Shown here: one piece after another, positions 1-9,351 of the stretch | Numbering within the stretch: the first letter of the stretch is position 1 | Layout of the letters: the number at the start of each line of letters is the position of its first letter | Origin: Clostridiales bacterium FE2011 | Lineage (GTDB): Bacteria > Bacillota > Clostridia > Christensenellales > Aristaeellaceae | Assembly: GCA_017569305.1 (NCBI GenBank) | Contig: CP069418.1 | Coordinates: forward strand, 3,286,001-3,350,000 | DNA: 64,000 nucleotides | Direction: 5' to 3' | The notes under the pieces: generated by a model | Seen by the model: the letters and a program-made list of their open reading frames with translations, nothing else | Told to the model about the DNA's origin: nothing | Databases searched by the model: none | Translations under genes and position numbers: made by a program

Positions 1-320
1 TCAACAAGGAACAGCGGGATCATATCAAACAGATATCCGAGGGCCTGGAACTTGATGATTTTACTGGCTATATGAGCAACCAGTCCGGATTCCTGCCCCT
101 AACTAATCTTCTGGATGTCATGGATATGCCCATTGTGGTGGATGTGGACGGAAAAGAACAATCCTTTGCTTCTGCTGAAGAATGTCTTTCCACATTACCA
201 GGTGAATATGATGTTGTCAAAGTTCAGGCAACCAAATTGGTGCTGAAGAAGCGGGAAGAAGATACCAGTTGGATGAGAGTCTATCAGGAACAGACAGGCC
301 GCGAAGTAAGCTACTTCTGA
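1..320 (+). CDS. C-terminal fragment of an unrecognised protein
   Basis: The frame is already open at the left edge (first full codon at base 3) and ends at a TGA at 318-320, so only about 105 C-terminal residues are visible and the start lies outside the window. The ATG at 72 has no convincing ribosome site and is probably internal. The fragment is acidic, has no membrane segment, and ends in a charged/aromatic tail (TGREVSYF). I recognise no domain. It lies 85 bases upstream of the aminotransferase gene on the same strand, so it may belong to the polysaccharide locus, but this is only position-based. Confidence 0.7.
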   Translation, partial: NKEQRDHIKQISEGLELDDFTGYMSNQSGFLPLTNLLDVMDMPIVVDVDGKEQSFASAEECLSTLPGEYDVVKVQATKLVLKKREEDTSWMRVYQEQTGREVSYF

Positions 321-405
321 TAGTGTAAAAAAGCTAAGCAATTCCTATCTCTAAACAATCGAACAAGCAAACAATCCGGAACTACGAAGGGAAGGCTGTT
401 GATAC

Positions 406-1713
406 ATGGATTTCCTGAATGATCCCCGGTTTAATGGAATTACGCCTTTTGATGGCAGAATCTGGCTCTCATCTCCAACAATGCATGGAGATGAGCAGCG
501 CTATGTGGACGAAGCAATCCGTACCAATTGGGTGAGTACCGTCGGTGCCAACATCAACGAGATCGAAAAAGAACTCGCGGAGTATGTTGGCTGTAAGTAT
601 GCTGTTGCTCTCAGCTCTGGTACCGCTGCGCTACATCTGGCTACAAAGCTTGCCGGAGAAAGGCTGTATGGTCAGGCAAGACCTGATCAGGGTACATTAG
701 CCGGAAAAAAAGTTTTCTGTTCTGATGTCACTTTTGATGCCTCGATCAATCCTGTTGCGTATGAAGATGGTGAGGCCATCTTTATTGATACAGAGCGGGA
801 TACCTGGAATATGGATCCGGCAGCTCTCGAAAAAGCCTTTGAGATGTATCCGGAGGTAAAGCTGATCGTTCTGGCTCATCTGTACGGAACACCTGGCAAG
901 ATGGATGAGATCCGGAAGATCGCTGACGCTCATGGAGCGTTGATTGTTGAAGATGCAGCGGAATCTCTGGGAGCAAAATACAAGCTCAACGGCCAGTGGG
1001 TTGAAACCGGTATGCTGGCGGATTACGGTTGCATCAGCTTCAACGGAAACAAGATCATTACCGGTTCTTCCGGCGGTATGTTCCTGACTGATTCATTGGA
1101 AGACGCCAATAAGGTAAAGAAATGGTCTACCCAAAGCCGGGAAAACGCATCCTGGTATCAGCATGAAGAGATTGGGTATAACTACCGCATGAGCAACATT
1201 GTTGCCGGTGTCATCCGCGGACAGATCCCGCATCTGGATGAGCACATCGCCCAGAAGAAAAAGATATGGGAACGCTACAAGGAAGGATTTAAAGATCTTC
1301 CCGTGACGATGAATCCCTGGGATGAGGAAAAGTCTGAACCGAACTTCTGGTTGTCCTGCATGCTGATCAATGAAGATGCTATGGCACCGCACGTGAGAAG
1401 TGATAAGGATGAACTCTGGCATTCGGTGAGCGGCATGAGCAGCCCGGGAGAAATTCTGGCAGCGCTGGCAACGTTCCGGGCAGAAGGCCGGCCGATCTGG
1501 AAACCGATGCATATGCAGCCGATTTACCAGATGAATAAGTTTATCACCGTGGAAGGCAACGGTCGGGCCAGGAGCAATGCTTATATTGAAGGTGAAGCGC
1601 CCGATGTGGGAGCAGATCTGTTCAAACGAGGACTGTGTCTGCCGAGTGATAACAAGATGACGACACATCAGCAGGATATAGTGATAGAGATAATCCGCAG
1701 ATGTTTTGAGTAA
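406..1713 (+). CDS. pglE: DegT/DnrJ/EryC1-family sugar aminotransferase (PglE-like)
   Basis: A PLP-dependent aminotransferase of 435 residues, somewhat longer than the usual ~390. Visible signatures are SSGTAALHLA near residue 68, VEDAAESLGA before the cofactor site, and the Schiff-base lysine at about residue 216 in FNGNKIITGSSGG. Family members place an amino group on a 4-keto-6-deoxy NDP-sugar. The adjacent PglC- and PglD-like genes and the PglF-like dehydratase at 16847 make UDP-4-amino-4,6-dideoxy-GlcNAc formation the likely role. The ATG at 406 follows GAAGGGAAGG. Codon use is GC-richer than the genes that follow. The symbol is by pathway analogy; another 4-amino sugar is possible. Confidence 0.88.
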   Translation: MDFLNDPRFNGITPFDGRIWLSSPTMHGDEQRYVDEAIRTNWVSTVGANINEIEKELAEYVGCKYAVALSSGTAALHLATKLAGERLYGQARPDQGTLAGKKVFCSDVTFDASINPVAYEDGEAIFIDTERDTWNMDPAALEKAFEMYPEVKLIVLAHLYGTPGKMDEIRKIADAHGALIVEDAAESLGAKYKLNGQWVETGMLADYGCISFNGNKIITGSSGGMFLTDSLEDANKVKKWSTQSRENASWYQHEEIGYNYRMSNIVAGVIRGQIPHLDEHIAQKKKIWERYKEGFKDLPVTMNPWDEEKSEPNFWLSCMLINEDAMAPHVRSDKDELWHSVSGMSSPGEILAALATFRAEGRPIWKPMHMQPIYQMNKFITVEGNGRARSNAYIEGEAPDVGADLFKRGLCLPSDNKMTTHQQDIVIEIIRRCFE

Positions 1714-1725
1714 GGGAGAAACGAA

Positions 1726-2361
1726 ATGGGACATGAACCATACGGCATATACGAACGGTTTATAAAAAGACCTCAGGATTTCTTGTGTTCCCTTATTGCC
1801 ATTATTGCTTTTTCTCCGGTGTTTCTTATTGTTGCTTTTTTGGTGAGAATAAAACTTGGATCACCTGTGCTATTTAAGCAAGATAGACCTGGAAAAGATA
1901 ATAAGGTTTTTAAGCTTTATAAATTTAGAACTATGACAGATAAAAGAGATGATGATGGAAGGTTGTTACCTGATTCTGAAAGATTACCCCAATTCGGCCG
2001 TTTACTTCGTTCAACAAGTCTGGATGAGTTGCCAGAAATGTTTAACATAATAAAAGGTGACATGGCAGTTGTTGGTCCTAGACCACTTCTTGTACAATAT
2101 CTTCAAAGATATAATGAACATCAAGCGAGAAGACAGGAAGTCAGGCCGGGATTTACCGGATTAGCACAGACTCATGGAAGGAATTCTATTTCGTGGGAAG
2201 AGAAATTTGATTTAGATGTCTACTATGTTGATCATATAACGTTTCTTGGTGACTGGAAAATCATTTTTACAACACTAAAGACAGTAATAAAGCGGGAAGG
2301 GATTACTTCCAATACATCTGCAACGATGGAAGAATTCATGGGGACAGAGGACGGACAGTAA
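1726..2361 (+). CDS. pglC: Undecaprenyl-phosphate sugar phosphotransferase (PglC-like)
   Basis: A 211-residue small monotopic phosphoglycosyltransferase (bacterial sugar transferase family). One hydrophobic N-terminal membrane segment (about residues 17-40) is followed by FKQDRPGK, KFRTM and the LDELPEMFNIIKGDM/VGPRP block that carries the catalytic Asp-Glu pair. It should transfer a phospho-sugar, probably phospho-di-N-acetylbacillosamine, from UDP to undecaprenyl phosphate and so prime glycan assembly on the inner membrane face. It has the short form without the large N-terminal membrane domain of WbaP-type enzymes. The start follows AAGGGAGAA; the stop codon shares bases with the next start (TAATG). 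Confidence 0.9.
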   Translation: MGHEPYGIYERFIKRPQDFLCSLIAIIAFSPVFLIVAFLVRIKLGSPVLFKQDRPGKDNKVFKLYKFRTMTDKRDDDGRLLPDSERLPQFGRLLRSTSLDELPEMFNIIKGDMAVVGPRPLLVQYLQRYNEHQARRQEVRPGFTGLAQTHGRNSISWEEKFDLDVYYVDHITFLGDWKIIFTTLKTVIKREGITSNTSATMEEFMGTEDGQ

Positions 2362-2957
2362 TGAATAAACTAATGATTGTGGGGGCTTCTGGTCATGGTC
2401 GTGTTGTTGCAGATATTGCCAGACAAACAGGATATACGGATATTGTTTTTCTGGATGATGATATGACACGCAAAGAATGTGGCAGATATCCTGTCATAGG
2501 GAAACCGAAAGATTATTCTCCTGATGAAGGTGATTTATTTGTTGCTATTGGAAATACAACAATCCGTAAACGGATCATGAATCAACTGGGTATGTGTATA
2601 ACTTTGATTCATCCAAAGGCAATCATTGCAGAAGATGTTCAAATCGGCGAAGGCTCAGTAATCATGGCTGGAGCTGTTGTAAATCCAGGAACAAGAATAG
2701 GCCGTGGATGTATAGTTAACACATGTAGTTCCATAGATCATGATTGCGTGATTGGTAATTATTCACATATATCTGTTGGAGCACATCTGGCAGGGAACGT
2801 TGTGATCGGCGAAGAAACGTGGATTGGAATTGGAAGTATTGTTAGCAACAATATAAATATATGTAGTGATAGTATGATAGGTGCAGGCGCAGTAGTTATA
2901 AGGAATATAGATGAATCTGGAACTTATGTAGGCGTGCCGGCAAGGAGAAGAAAATGA
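2361..2957 (+). CDS. pglD: UDP-4-amino-sugar N-acetyltransferase (PglD/NeuD family)
   Basis: A 198-residue protein with an N-terminal Rossmann-like sugar-nucleotide binding part (MIVGASGHGRVVADIA) and a C-terminal left-handed beta-helix of hexapeptide repeats (from about residue 95: IGEGSVIMAGAVV and onward). This is the architecture of PglD/NeuD, which acetylates the 4-amino group with acetyl-CoA. The histidine in the helix (SSIDHDC) fits the catalytic base of the family. It overlaps both neighbours (start inside the stop of the PglC-like gene; its last 4 bases are the start of the next gene), so it is translationally coupled. Confidence 0.9.
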   Translation: MNKLMIVGASGHGRVVADIARQTGYTDIVFLDDDMTRKECGRYPVIGKPKDYSPDEGDLFVAIGNTTIRKRIMNQLGMCITLIHPKAIIAEDVQIGEGSVIMAGAVVNPGTRIGRGCIVNTCSSIDHDCVIGNYSHISVGAHLAGNVVIGEETWIGIGSIVSNNINICSDSMIGAGAVVIRNIDESGTYVGVPARRRK

Positions 2958-4030
2958 GAATACTTATTTTAGCGAATCTTGATTTAGGCTTGTATAAGTT
3001 TCGAAAAGAATTAATAGAGGAACTTCTTAACAAAGGACATGAAGTTTTCATATCACTTCCAGAGGGTGATTTGATAAATGCATTAAAAAAAATGGGATGT
3101 ATTTTTATAAACACCCCAGTAGATCGCCGTGGAATTAATCCAATAACAGATATAAAACTCCTTATAAGATACAAGAAAATAATGAAAGAGGTAAACCCTG
3201 AACTTGTTATTACTTACACAATAAAACCGAATATATATGGCGGGATTGCTGCTCGGCAAACAGGAAAAAAATATGCTATAAATATTACTGGGCTTGGAAC
3301 CGCATTTGAAAAACCTGGTATTGTTAGAATGGTTGTTAAAATGCTTTACAAATTGGCTCTGCAGCAAGCGAGAATAGTGTTTTTTGAAAATAATAGTAAT
3401 CGAAATGAATTGGTATCATTTGGCTGTTGTGAAAAAGAAAAAACGGTGGTCCTTAATGGAGCTGGAGTTAATACAGAAATATACAACTATCAATCGTATC
3501 CTAATAATGACATTATAAGATTTCTTTTCATTGGGCGTGTGATGAAAGAGAAAGGTATAGAAGAACTGTTTCAGGCTACAAGAAGACTTATAGAAGAAGG
3601 AGAGAAGTGTTTCCTAGATGTGGTTGGTCCTTTTGAAGAAAATTACAAGGAAAAGATTGATAAGTATGAAATAGAAGGTTGGTTAAAATACCATGGTTAC
3701 AAGGAGGATGTTCGACCATTCATAAAAGATTGTGATTGCTTTGTCCTTCCAAGTTATCATGAAGGGATGGCGAACACAAATCTAGAATGCGCTAGTTCAG
3801 GACGTCCTATTATAACAAGTAACATTCCAGGATGTAGAGAAGCAGTCACTGAACAATCAGGTATAATTTGTGAGCCTAAAGATATCAATTCTTTATATCA
3901 AGCTATGAAAAAAATAATAGGTATGAGTATTAATCAAAGAAAACAAATGGGTATATGTGGAAGGCAATATATGGAAGAGAAGTTTGATAAAAAGAATGTG
4001 ATTAAGATGACATTGGAGAAACTCATATGA
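2954..4030 (+). CDS. GT4-family glycosyltransferase (second sugar, PglA-like position)
   Basis: A 358-residue GT-B glycosyltransferase. The N-terminal half starts MRILILANLD and contains NITGLGTAFE; the C-terminal half has the donor-binding signature HEGMANTNLE with the conserved Glu spacing, then SSGRPIITS. Soluble or peripheral, cytoplasmic. Its place directly after the pglC/pglD pair, with 4-base ATGA overlaps on both sides, suggests it adds the second sugar to the lipid-linked bacillosamine, but donor and linkage cannot be read from sequence. Confidence 0.85.
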   Translation: MRILILANLDLGLYKFRKELIEELLNKGHEVFISLPEGDLINALKKMGCIFINTPVDRRGINPITDIKLLIRYKKIMKEVNPELVITYTIKPNIYGGIAARQTGKKYAINITGLGTAFEKPGIVRMVVKMLYKLALQQARIVFFENNSNRNELVSFGCCEKEKTVVLNGAGVNTEIYNYQSYPNNDIIRFLFIGRVMKEKGIEELFQATRRLIEEGEKCFLDVVGPFEENYKEKIDKYEIEGWLKYHGYKEDVRPFIKDCDCFVLPSYHEGMANTNLECASSGRPIITSNIPGCREAVTEQSGIICEPKDINSLYQAMKKIIGMSINQRKQMGICGRQYMEEKFDKKNVIKMTLEKLI

Positions 4031-5085
4031 AGAAAAGATTACTTATCATAATGGGAAGTTTGAACCGCGGCGGTGCGGAACGCGTAATTTCATTGATTGC
4101 CAATGATTTTGTTTCACGTGGCTGGGAAGTTTGGATAGGGTTACTTATTTATAATTCTGTTGAATATAAACTACATGAAGAAATTCATATTATTGATCTA
4201 ACTGGTGGAAAAGGAAGTCGTGTAAAAAAAGGTCCAGCTTGGTTAAAAGATATTAGACAACTAACAAAAAAGATTAGACCGGATGAGATATTGTCTTTTG
4301 CTGCGAGAATGAATGTATTAACTCAAATTGCATGTATAGGACTAAATAGTAGTATTACTGTGTCAGAACGAAATGATCCATATATGGATGGAAGGAATAA
4401 AATATTAGATTTTTTGACTTTTTTTCTTTATCCAAAGGCAAAAAATGTAGTCTTTCAGACGCAACGTGCAGCAAGTTATTTCCAAAGGATAAGTCTAAAA
4501 AACAGTATTGTAATTCCAAATCCTATATCGGTTACAACATATGCGACACAAATGAAAAGTGGGAAGATAGTTGCTGTTGGACGTCTTGAACCACAAAAAA
4601 ACCACGAAATGTTAATAAAAGCATTTAGTCATATTGTTGATAGTTTTCCCCAAGCGACATTAACGATATATGGAAGAGGATATCTTGAAGAGGAATTAAA
4701 AAAATTAGTAAAAGAGCTCAATATGGATGGAAAAGTCTTATTTCCAGGAAATATAGAAAACATACATGAAATGATTGCTGATGCCAATGTTTTCGTTTTA
4801 TCATCGAATTATGAAGGACTTTCAAATGCACTATTAGAAGCAATGATGATGGGATTGCCATGTATCTCGACCGATTGTGCCGGAGCAGATGAGTATATAA
4901 ATAATAATGAAAATGGGATTCTAATTAAGGTGGGAGATGAACAGGGTTTATTGAATGAAATGAAAAGGATCCTAAACAACCCTGAAGATGCTGCTCGTAT
5001 GGGAAAACAAGCACACAACACTTCAAAATCTTTTGAAAAAGATGTGATTCTGGAACGATGGTACAAGACAATAACAAGAGAATGA
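4027..5085 (+). CDS. GT4-family glycosyltransferase
   Basis: A 352-residue GT-B glycosyltransferase. It opens with MGSLNRGGAERV, the glycine-rich acceptor-side loop typical of this group, has VAVGRLEPQKNHEML at the domain junction and SNYEGLSNALLEAM as the retaining-type donor signature. It overlaps the upstream gene by 4 bases (ATGA) and is strongly AT-rich. It should extend the same lipid-linked oligosaccharide as its neighbours; substrate unknown. Confidence 0.85.
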   Translation: MKKRLLIIMGSLNRGGAERVISLIANDFVSRGWEVWIGLLIYNSVEYKLHEEIHIIDLTGGKGSRVKKGPAWLKDIRQLTKKIRPDEILSFAARMNVLTQIACIGLNSSITVSERNDPYMDGRNKILDFLTFFLYPKAKNVVFQTQRAASYFQRISLKNSIVIPNPISVTTYATQMKSGKIVAVGRLEPQKNHEMLIKAFSHIVDSFPQATLTIYGRGYLEEELKKLVKELNMDGKVLFPGNIENIHEMIADANVFVLSSNYEGLSNALLEAMMMGLPCISTDCAGADEYINNNENGILIKVGDEQGLLNEMKRILNNPEDAARMGKQAHNTSKSFEKDVILERWYKTITRE

Positions 5086-5094
5086 GGTGTACAA

Positions 5095-5973
5095 ATGAAC
5101 TTAAGAGATTTTATTGTTTTGAAATGTAGTAAACTAATATCAGATAAAAAATGGATTCAGTTCAAGTATTTTACACATTTTCATAGAAAATTAGATTTAG
5201 ATAATCCTAAAACATTTAATGAAAAACTCCAATGGCTAAAGTTGTATTATCAGAGACCAGACCATACTAGAATTGTAGATAAATATGAGATGAAAAAGTA
5301 TGTAACAGAAACAATAGGTCCTGGTTATGTTGTGCCTGTATTAGGAGTATGGGATTCAGCTGATGAAATAGATTTTGATGCTTTGCCAGAACAATTTGTT
5401 TTAAAGACCACGCATGATTGCGGGGGCATAATTATATGCACAAATAAAGAAGATCTTGATATAGAAGCTACTAAACAAAAACTGACTCGCTCCTTACATA
5501 CAGATTACTATATACAATATAGAGAATGGCCATACAAAAATGTGAAACCTAGAATTTTGGCAGAAGAGTATATATTGGATGAATCAGGGAATCAATTGAA
5601 AGATTATAAGGTTTTTTGTTTCAATGGCAATCCATATTGCATACAGGTGGATTTCGATCGTTTCACGGATCATAAAAAAAACATATACAATACGAAATGG
5701 GAATTATTAGATTTTTCTTTTAATTATCCATCACATCCGGAAATTCATATTCAAAAACCCAATAATCTTGATGAAATGATTAGAATAGCTTGCACTCTAT
5801 CTAAAGGCGAACCATACGTACGGATAGATTTTTATTCGGTTAATGAAAGGATATATGTTGGTGAGATCACGTTTTTCCCGGCGTCAGGTTATGGAAAGTT
5901 TATACCGGCCGAATACGATAAAATTTTTGGCGATATGATTACATTACCAAACAGAATTATATCGAGGGATTGA
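5095..5973 (+). CDS. TupA-like ATP-grasp protein
   Basis: A 292-residue protein matching the TupA-like ATP-grasp family: the N-terminal FNEKLQWLKLYY block, VDKYEMKKYV, then FVLKTTHDCGG and AEEYILDE ATP-grasp motifs, and a C-terminal VRIDFY / GEITFFPASG metal-ATP site. TupA of alkaliphilic bacilli is linked to teichuronopeptide synthesis, so these enzymes are thought to ligate a carboxylate to an amine on a cell-surface polymer. In this glycan locus it may attach an amino acid or similar group to a uronic or amino sugar; that is inference. The ATG follows GAGGTG. Confidence 0.82.
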   Translation: MNLRDFIVLKCSKLISDKKWIQFKYFTHFHRKLDLDNPKTFNEKLQWLKLYYQRPDHTRIVDKYEMKKYVTETIGPGYVVPVLGVWDSADEIDFDALPEQFVLKTTHDCGGIIICTNKEDLDIEATKQKLTRSLHTDYYIQYREWPYKNVKPRILAEEYILDESGNQLKDYKVFCFNGNPYCIQVDFDRFTDHKKNIYNTKWELLDFSFNYPSHPEIHIQKPNNLDEMIRIACTLSKGEPYVRIDFYSVNERIYVGEITFFPASGYGKFIPAEYDKIFGDMITLPNRIISRD

Positions 5974-5977
5974 AAGA

Positions 5978-7090
5978 ATGAAACAAAAAATAAGAATCTT
6001 ATGGGTCACGAATGCATTTGGATGTGGCGGAGCAGAAAGACAAATGATATATATGTACGATATCCTTAGTCGTTACTGTGACTATGATATTCGTATATTA
6101 TATTATGCCCACGTTAAAGATGAGTTACCTTTAGGAGACATGAAAACAGTATTTATTGACAAACAAAAAGTTGGACGGCTAAAAACAATTCTAACTATTG
6201 CAGATTATATAAAAAAGAACGATATTTCGATAATGCATGCCTTTGGCGGCTGTTCGGCTAATATATATGGTCGCGCAGGTGCTATGTTGTCGAAGAAAAC
6301 TATTCCGATTGGAGCAATGTTAGGGAAAAAACACTTTTCAAGTTTGGCGAGTAGAATAATGAATTCACTTTTAAATTTAAAAGGCAACTGGTGGACAGTA
6401 AATAATGTTGAATTGATTCCTATATTACGAAAAGATTTGAAATTTACTACTCCTGAGCGCATTAGGATGCTTCATAATGGTTTTGTTTCAGATACAGAAA
6501 TAAACTACCATATTAATGAAGTGACGGATTATGATAAAGATAAAGGGGATAACTTTGTTTTTTGTACAGTAGGAAGATTACAACCAGTTAAAAATATCCA
6601 GCTTTTGATTAATGCGGCAAGTAAGATTTTTAAAACACATAATAATGTCAGATTCTGGGTAATTGGTAATGGTGAAGAATACTATCATTTACAAAAACAG
6701 ATTGATGAACTGGGAATAGCAGGAAAAGTGAAACTATGGGGATATCGCTCGGATATTGATGTTGCATTATCTCGAGCAGATGTATATGTTCAAACCAGTA
6801 TCACAGAAGGATCTCCAAATACTATTGCAGAAGCAATGCGTGCATCAAAACCGATAATTTCTACGAATTGTACAGATTTATCAGAAATGATTGACAATGG
6901 CAACAATGGATTTATTGTTAAAAACAATGATTTAGATTCTCTGGTTAATGCAATGAATAAGATAATTGATATTCCAGATGATAATAGAAAACAATTAGGA
7001 GAAAAATCTAAAGAGATGTTTACGAAAACTTTTTTGGATAAAAATGTCGTGAAAGAGTTTGAATCTTTATACAATCAAGTGTTGGGTTGA
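5978..7090 (+). CDS. GT4-family glycosyltransferase
   Basis: A 370-residue GT-B glycosyltransferase with FGCGGAERQ near the N-terminus, FCTVGRLQPVKNIQLL at the start of the donor domain, and TSITEGSPNTIAEAM as the donor-binding Glu motif, followed by ASKPIIST. It starts 4 bases after the TupA-like gene with a GAAAGA-type ribosome site, so it is in the same AT-rich operon. Sugar donor unknown. Confidence 0.85.
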   Translation: MKQKIRILWVTNAFGCGGAERQMIYMYDILSRYCDYDIRILYYAHVKDELPLGDMKTVFIDKQKVGRLKTILTIADYIKKNDISIMHAFGGCSANIYGRAGAMLSKKTIPIGAMLGKKHFSSLASRIMNSLLNLKGNWWTVNNVELIPILRKDLKFTTPERIRMLHNGFVSDTEINYHINEVTDYDKDKGDNFVFCTVGRLQPVKNIQLLINAASKIFKTHNNVRFWVIGNGEEYYHLQKQIDELGIAGKVKLWGYRSDIDVALSRADVYVQTSITEGSPNTIAEAMRASKPIISTNCTDLSEMIDNGNNGFIVKNNDLDSLVNAMNKIIDIPDDNRKQLGEKSKEMFTKTFLDKNVVKEFESLYNQVLG

Positions 7091-7117
7091 TTAATACTAT
7101 GGAGGTGACAATACAAA

Positions 7118-8200
7118 ATGTTTGATATACCAATCTTAATGTTTCACTCAGTAAATGATACTCCCCAATTAAGTCCAATGGGAGAATTATCTGTTTCTGC
7201 AGCTGGATTTGAGCAGTACTTAAAACTGTTCAAAAAATGGAATTATCAAATGATTAGCATGTCTGATCTTATTAATCATAATTATTCTGATGATAGAAAT
7301 TTCGTTGTATTAACATTTGACGATGGTTTCAAAGATAATTTAACTGTTGCGCTACCAATACTTAAACGATATGAGGCAAGAGCGACTATATTTGTTAATC
7401 CCAATTATACTAGTGAAAAAACTGATGAGAAAAGTGATTGGGGATTCATGACATGGGAGGAAATACTAGAGGCTGAAGAAAGCGGTGTTTTTGATATCCA
7501 AGCGCATACAATGACTCATGAATTTGCTTTTATTTCAGATGAAATCATAGATTTTTATACACCAAATAAATTTAATAAGTTTTATTGGTTAGCGTGGATG
7601 TTATTTCCAGAGTCACCCTCAAAGTGGAATAGCGAAGCTTATAAATATAAAGATATGATACCGATAGGATATCCAATATTTAAGTACGGCAGACGTATTG
7701 CGCAAAAAAAATTTAATCCAGATCCAGATTATGTCAAACATCTTATTAAAGGATTTCAACAAAATGGATATGTAACTGATCAATATGCTGGAAAGCATGG
7801 AGAATACGAAAATATATCAGACTATGAAAAATATATAGTGTGGGAAATAGTTGAGTGTAAAAGAGTGCTGGAAGAAAAGCTTAACAAGGAAATATCCACA
7901 CTCTGTTTTCCAGGCGGCGGCTATACAGAAGCAGCTCTTGATATTTCAAAAAAATGCGGATATAAATGCTATATGATTGCTAGTAGATTAAGAGAAGGGA
8001 ACAACTTCCAGCATTTAGAGAATATTAGGAAAGGCCAGTTCGATGGTTTTAATAGGACTGCATTTTCACTTATTCATCCCGGTTTTTTACCTGAAGCTTT
8101 TTTTGATAAATGGGTTGCGAAATTAAGCTTGGGAGCTTATCAAAAAATGCCGAGATATATGATTCTAAAAAAACTGCTATCAAAAGTATGGCATGCATAA
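7118..8200 (+). CDS. Polysaccharide deacetylase family protein (CE4/NodB fold)
   Basis: A 360-residue protein with a NodB homology domain: LTFDDGFKDN near residue 68 supplies the metal-binding Asp pair, QAHTMTHEF near residue 129 the His-x3-His motif, and CFPGGGY the later active-site block. A roughly 60-residue insert between motifs, rich in Trp and Tyr, is unusual. No signal peptide is visible, so it may act in the cytoplasm on a nucleotide- or lipid-linked sugar, removing an N- or O-acetyl group. The start follows TGGAGGTGA. Confidence 0.82.
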   Translation: MFDIPILMFHSVNDTPQLSPMGELSVSAAGFEQYLKLFKKWNYQMISMSDLINHNYSDDRNFVVLTFDDGFKDNLTVALPILKRYEARATIFVNPNYTSEKTDEKSDWGFMTWEEILEAEESGVFDIQAHTMTHEFAFISDEIIDFYTPNKFNKFYWLAWMLFPESPSKWNSEAYKYKDMIPIGYPIFKYGRRIAQKKFNPDPDYVKHLIKGFQQNGYVTDQYAGKHGEYENISDYEKYIVWEIVECKRVLEEKLNKEISTLCFPGGGYTEAALDISKKCGYKCYMIASRLREGNNFQHLENIRKGQFDGFNRTAFSLIHPGFLPEAFFDKWVAKLSLGAYQKMPRYMILKKLLSKVWHA

Positions 8201-8271
8201 GGATTGTTATTCAGGATAATGATTGCTGGAATCATATTTTTTACATTTGTAATTGATGAGGGTGAACAAGA

Positions 8272-9351
8272 ATGATAAGAAAAATTGTGCTATTTACAGC
8301 TAATAAATCGAGCGGTATCGAGCAAATGACAGAAGAAATAGCGGAGATTCTCAATAAAGACGGAATTGAATGTGTTTGCTTTTTTCCTGAAGGGACAGAT
8401 GTTAGTAGAAAAGAGTTGAATTGTAGATACTATTCGATCTCTCCATATGAATGCGTCTTTTCAAGAAATGTAACAGAGGTAGCTGATAAAATAGTAAAAG
8501 AAAAGAGTGATGCAGTATGGTTTACTGATACTCCCTTGATGTCATCCCTTGTATTGAGGAAAATATATAAAAAATGTAAGACGATTATAACGATTCATGA
8601 TCCGAAGTCTCATCCATCAAATAAGTCGAGTATACTTTTATCACTATATAACAAATATGCTGAGCTGAATAAAAAGAAAGCGTATAATGTTGCACAGAAC
8701 ATAGTATTAATGTCTGCTGAAAGCCTTTCTCAGTATAAAACTATGTTTCCTCAATATTGTGATAAGAGCGTTTTGCTTCCTCTTGGAGCACATATTCCGA
8801 AAGACGATCCACAAAAACCTGTTGAAATTCAAGATGGTCAGGATTTCCATTTGTTCTTTGGTGTTATTGACAAATATAAAGGTATAGAAAATTTACTTGA
8901 TTCATATAATAATTCACAACAAAGAATTCCATTAGTTATAGCAGGGAAAGGGAAGTTTACAGATAAAGAAAAAGAAAAAATAGGAAAATCTACAAATGTT
9001 ATTATTCTAAATAGATATATTACTAACGGTGAGATGAAATGGTTAATTCCGCATGCTAAATCCATTGTATTACCGTATATTGAAGCATCACAAAGTGGAG
9101 TTTTACCAATTGCTTATAGCTATGGTGTCCCGGTTATTGTTTCTGATTTACCTGGTTTAACCCAATATGTTGAGAATGAGAAGACAGGGTTTGTATGTAA
9201 AAATATAAAAGAAATGACAGACGCACTTAACATATTATCTAGCAATGATAATTATGATTTGCGAGAAAATACATTACATTATTATAAAACGCAATTAGAT
9301 TGGAAACAGAATCTAAGGAAGTTGTTGCTGATATTTGGAGAAGGAAAATGA
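8272..9351 (+). CDS. Glycosyltransferase, GT4/GT1-like
   Basis: A 359-residue GT-B fold protein. The N-terminal half is diverged (VLFTANKSSGIEQM) while the donor half keeps the family pattern: FGVIDKYKGIENLL, then LPYIEASQSGVLPIAYSYG where the usual E-x7-E motif is replaced by EASQSG, and VPVIVSDLPG. The start follows GAGGGTGAACAAGA. Its stop overlaps the pyruvyl transferase start by 4 bases. Function in glycan extension is inferred from context; substrate unknown. Confidence 0.75.
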   Translation: MIRKIVLFTANKSSGIEQMTEEIAEILNKDGIECVCFFPEGTDVSRKELNCRYYSISPYECVFSRNVTEVADKIVKEKSDAVWFTDTPLMSSLVLRKIYKKCKTIITIHDPKSHPSNKSSILLSLYNKYAELNKKKAYNVAQNIVLMSAESLSQYKTMFPQYCDKSVLLPLGAHIPKDDPQKPVEIQDGQDFHLFFGVIDKYKGIENLLDSYNNSQQRIPLVIAGKGKFTDKEKEKIGKSTNVIILNRYITNGEMKWLIPHAKSIVLPYIEASQSGVLPIAYSYGVPVIVSDLPGLTQYVENEKTGFVCKNIKEMTDALNILSSNDNYDLRENTLHYYKTQLDWKQNLRKLLLIFGEGK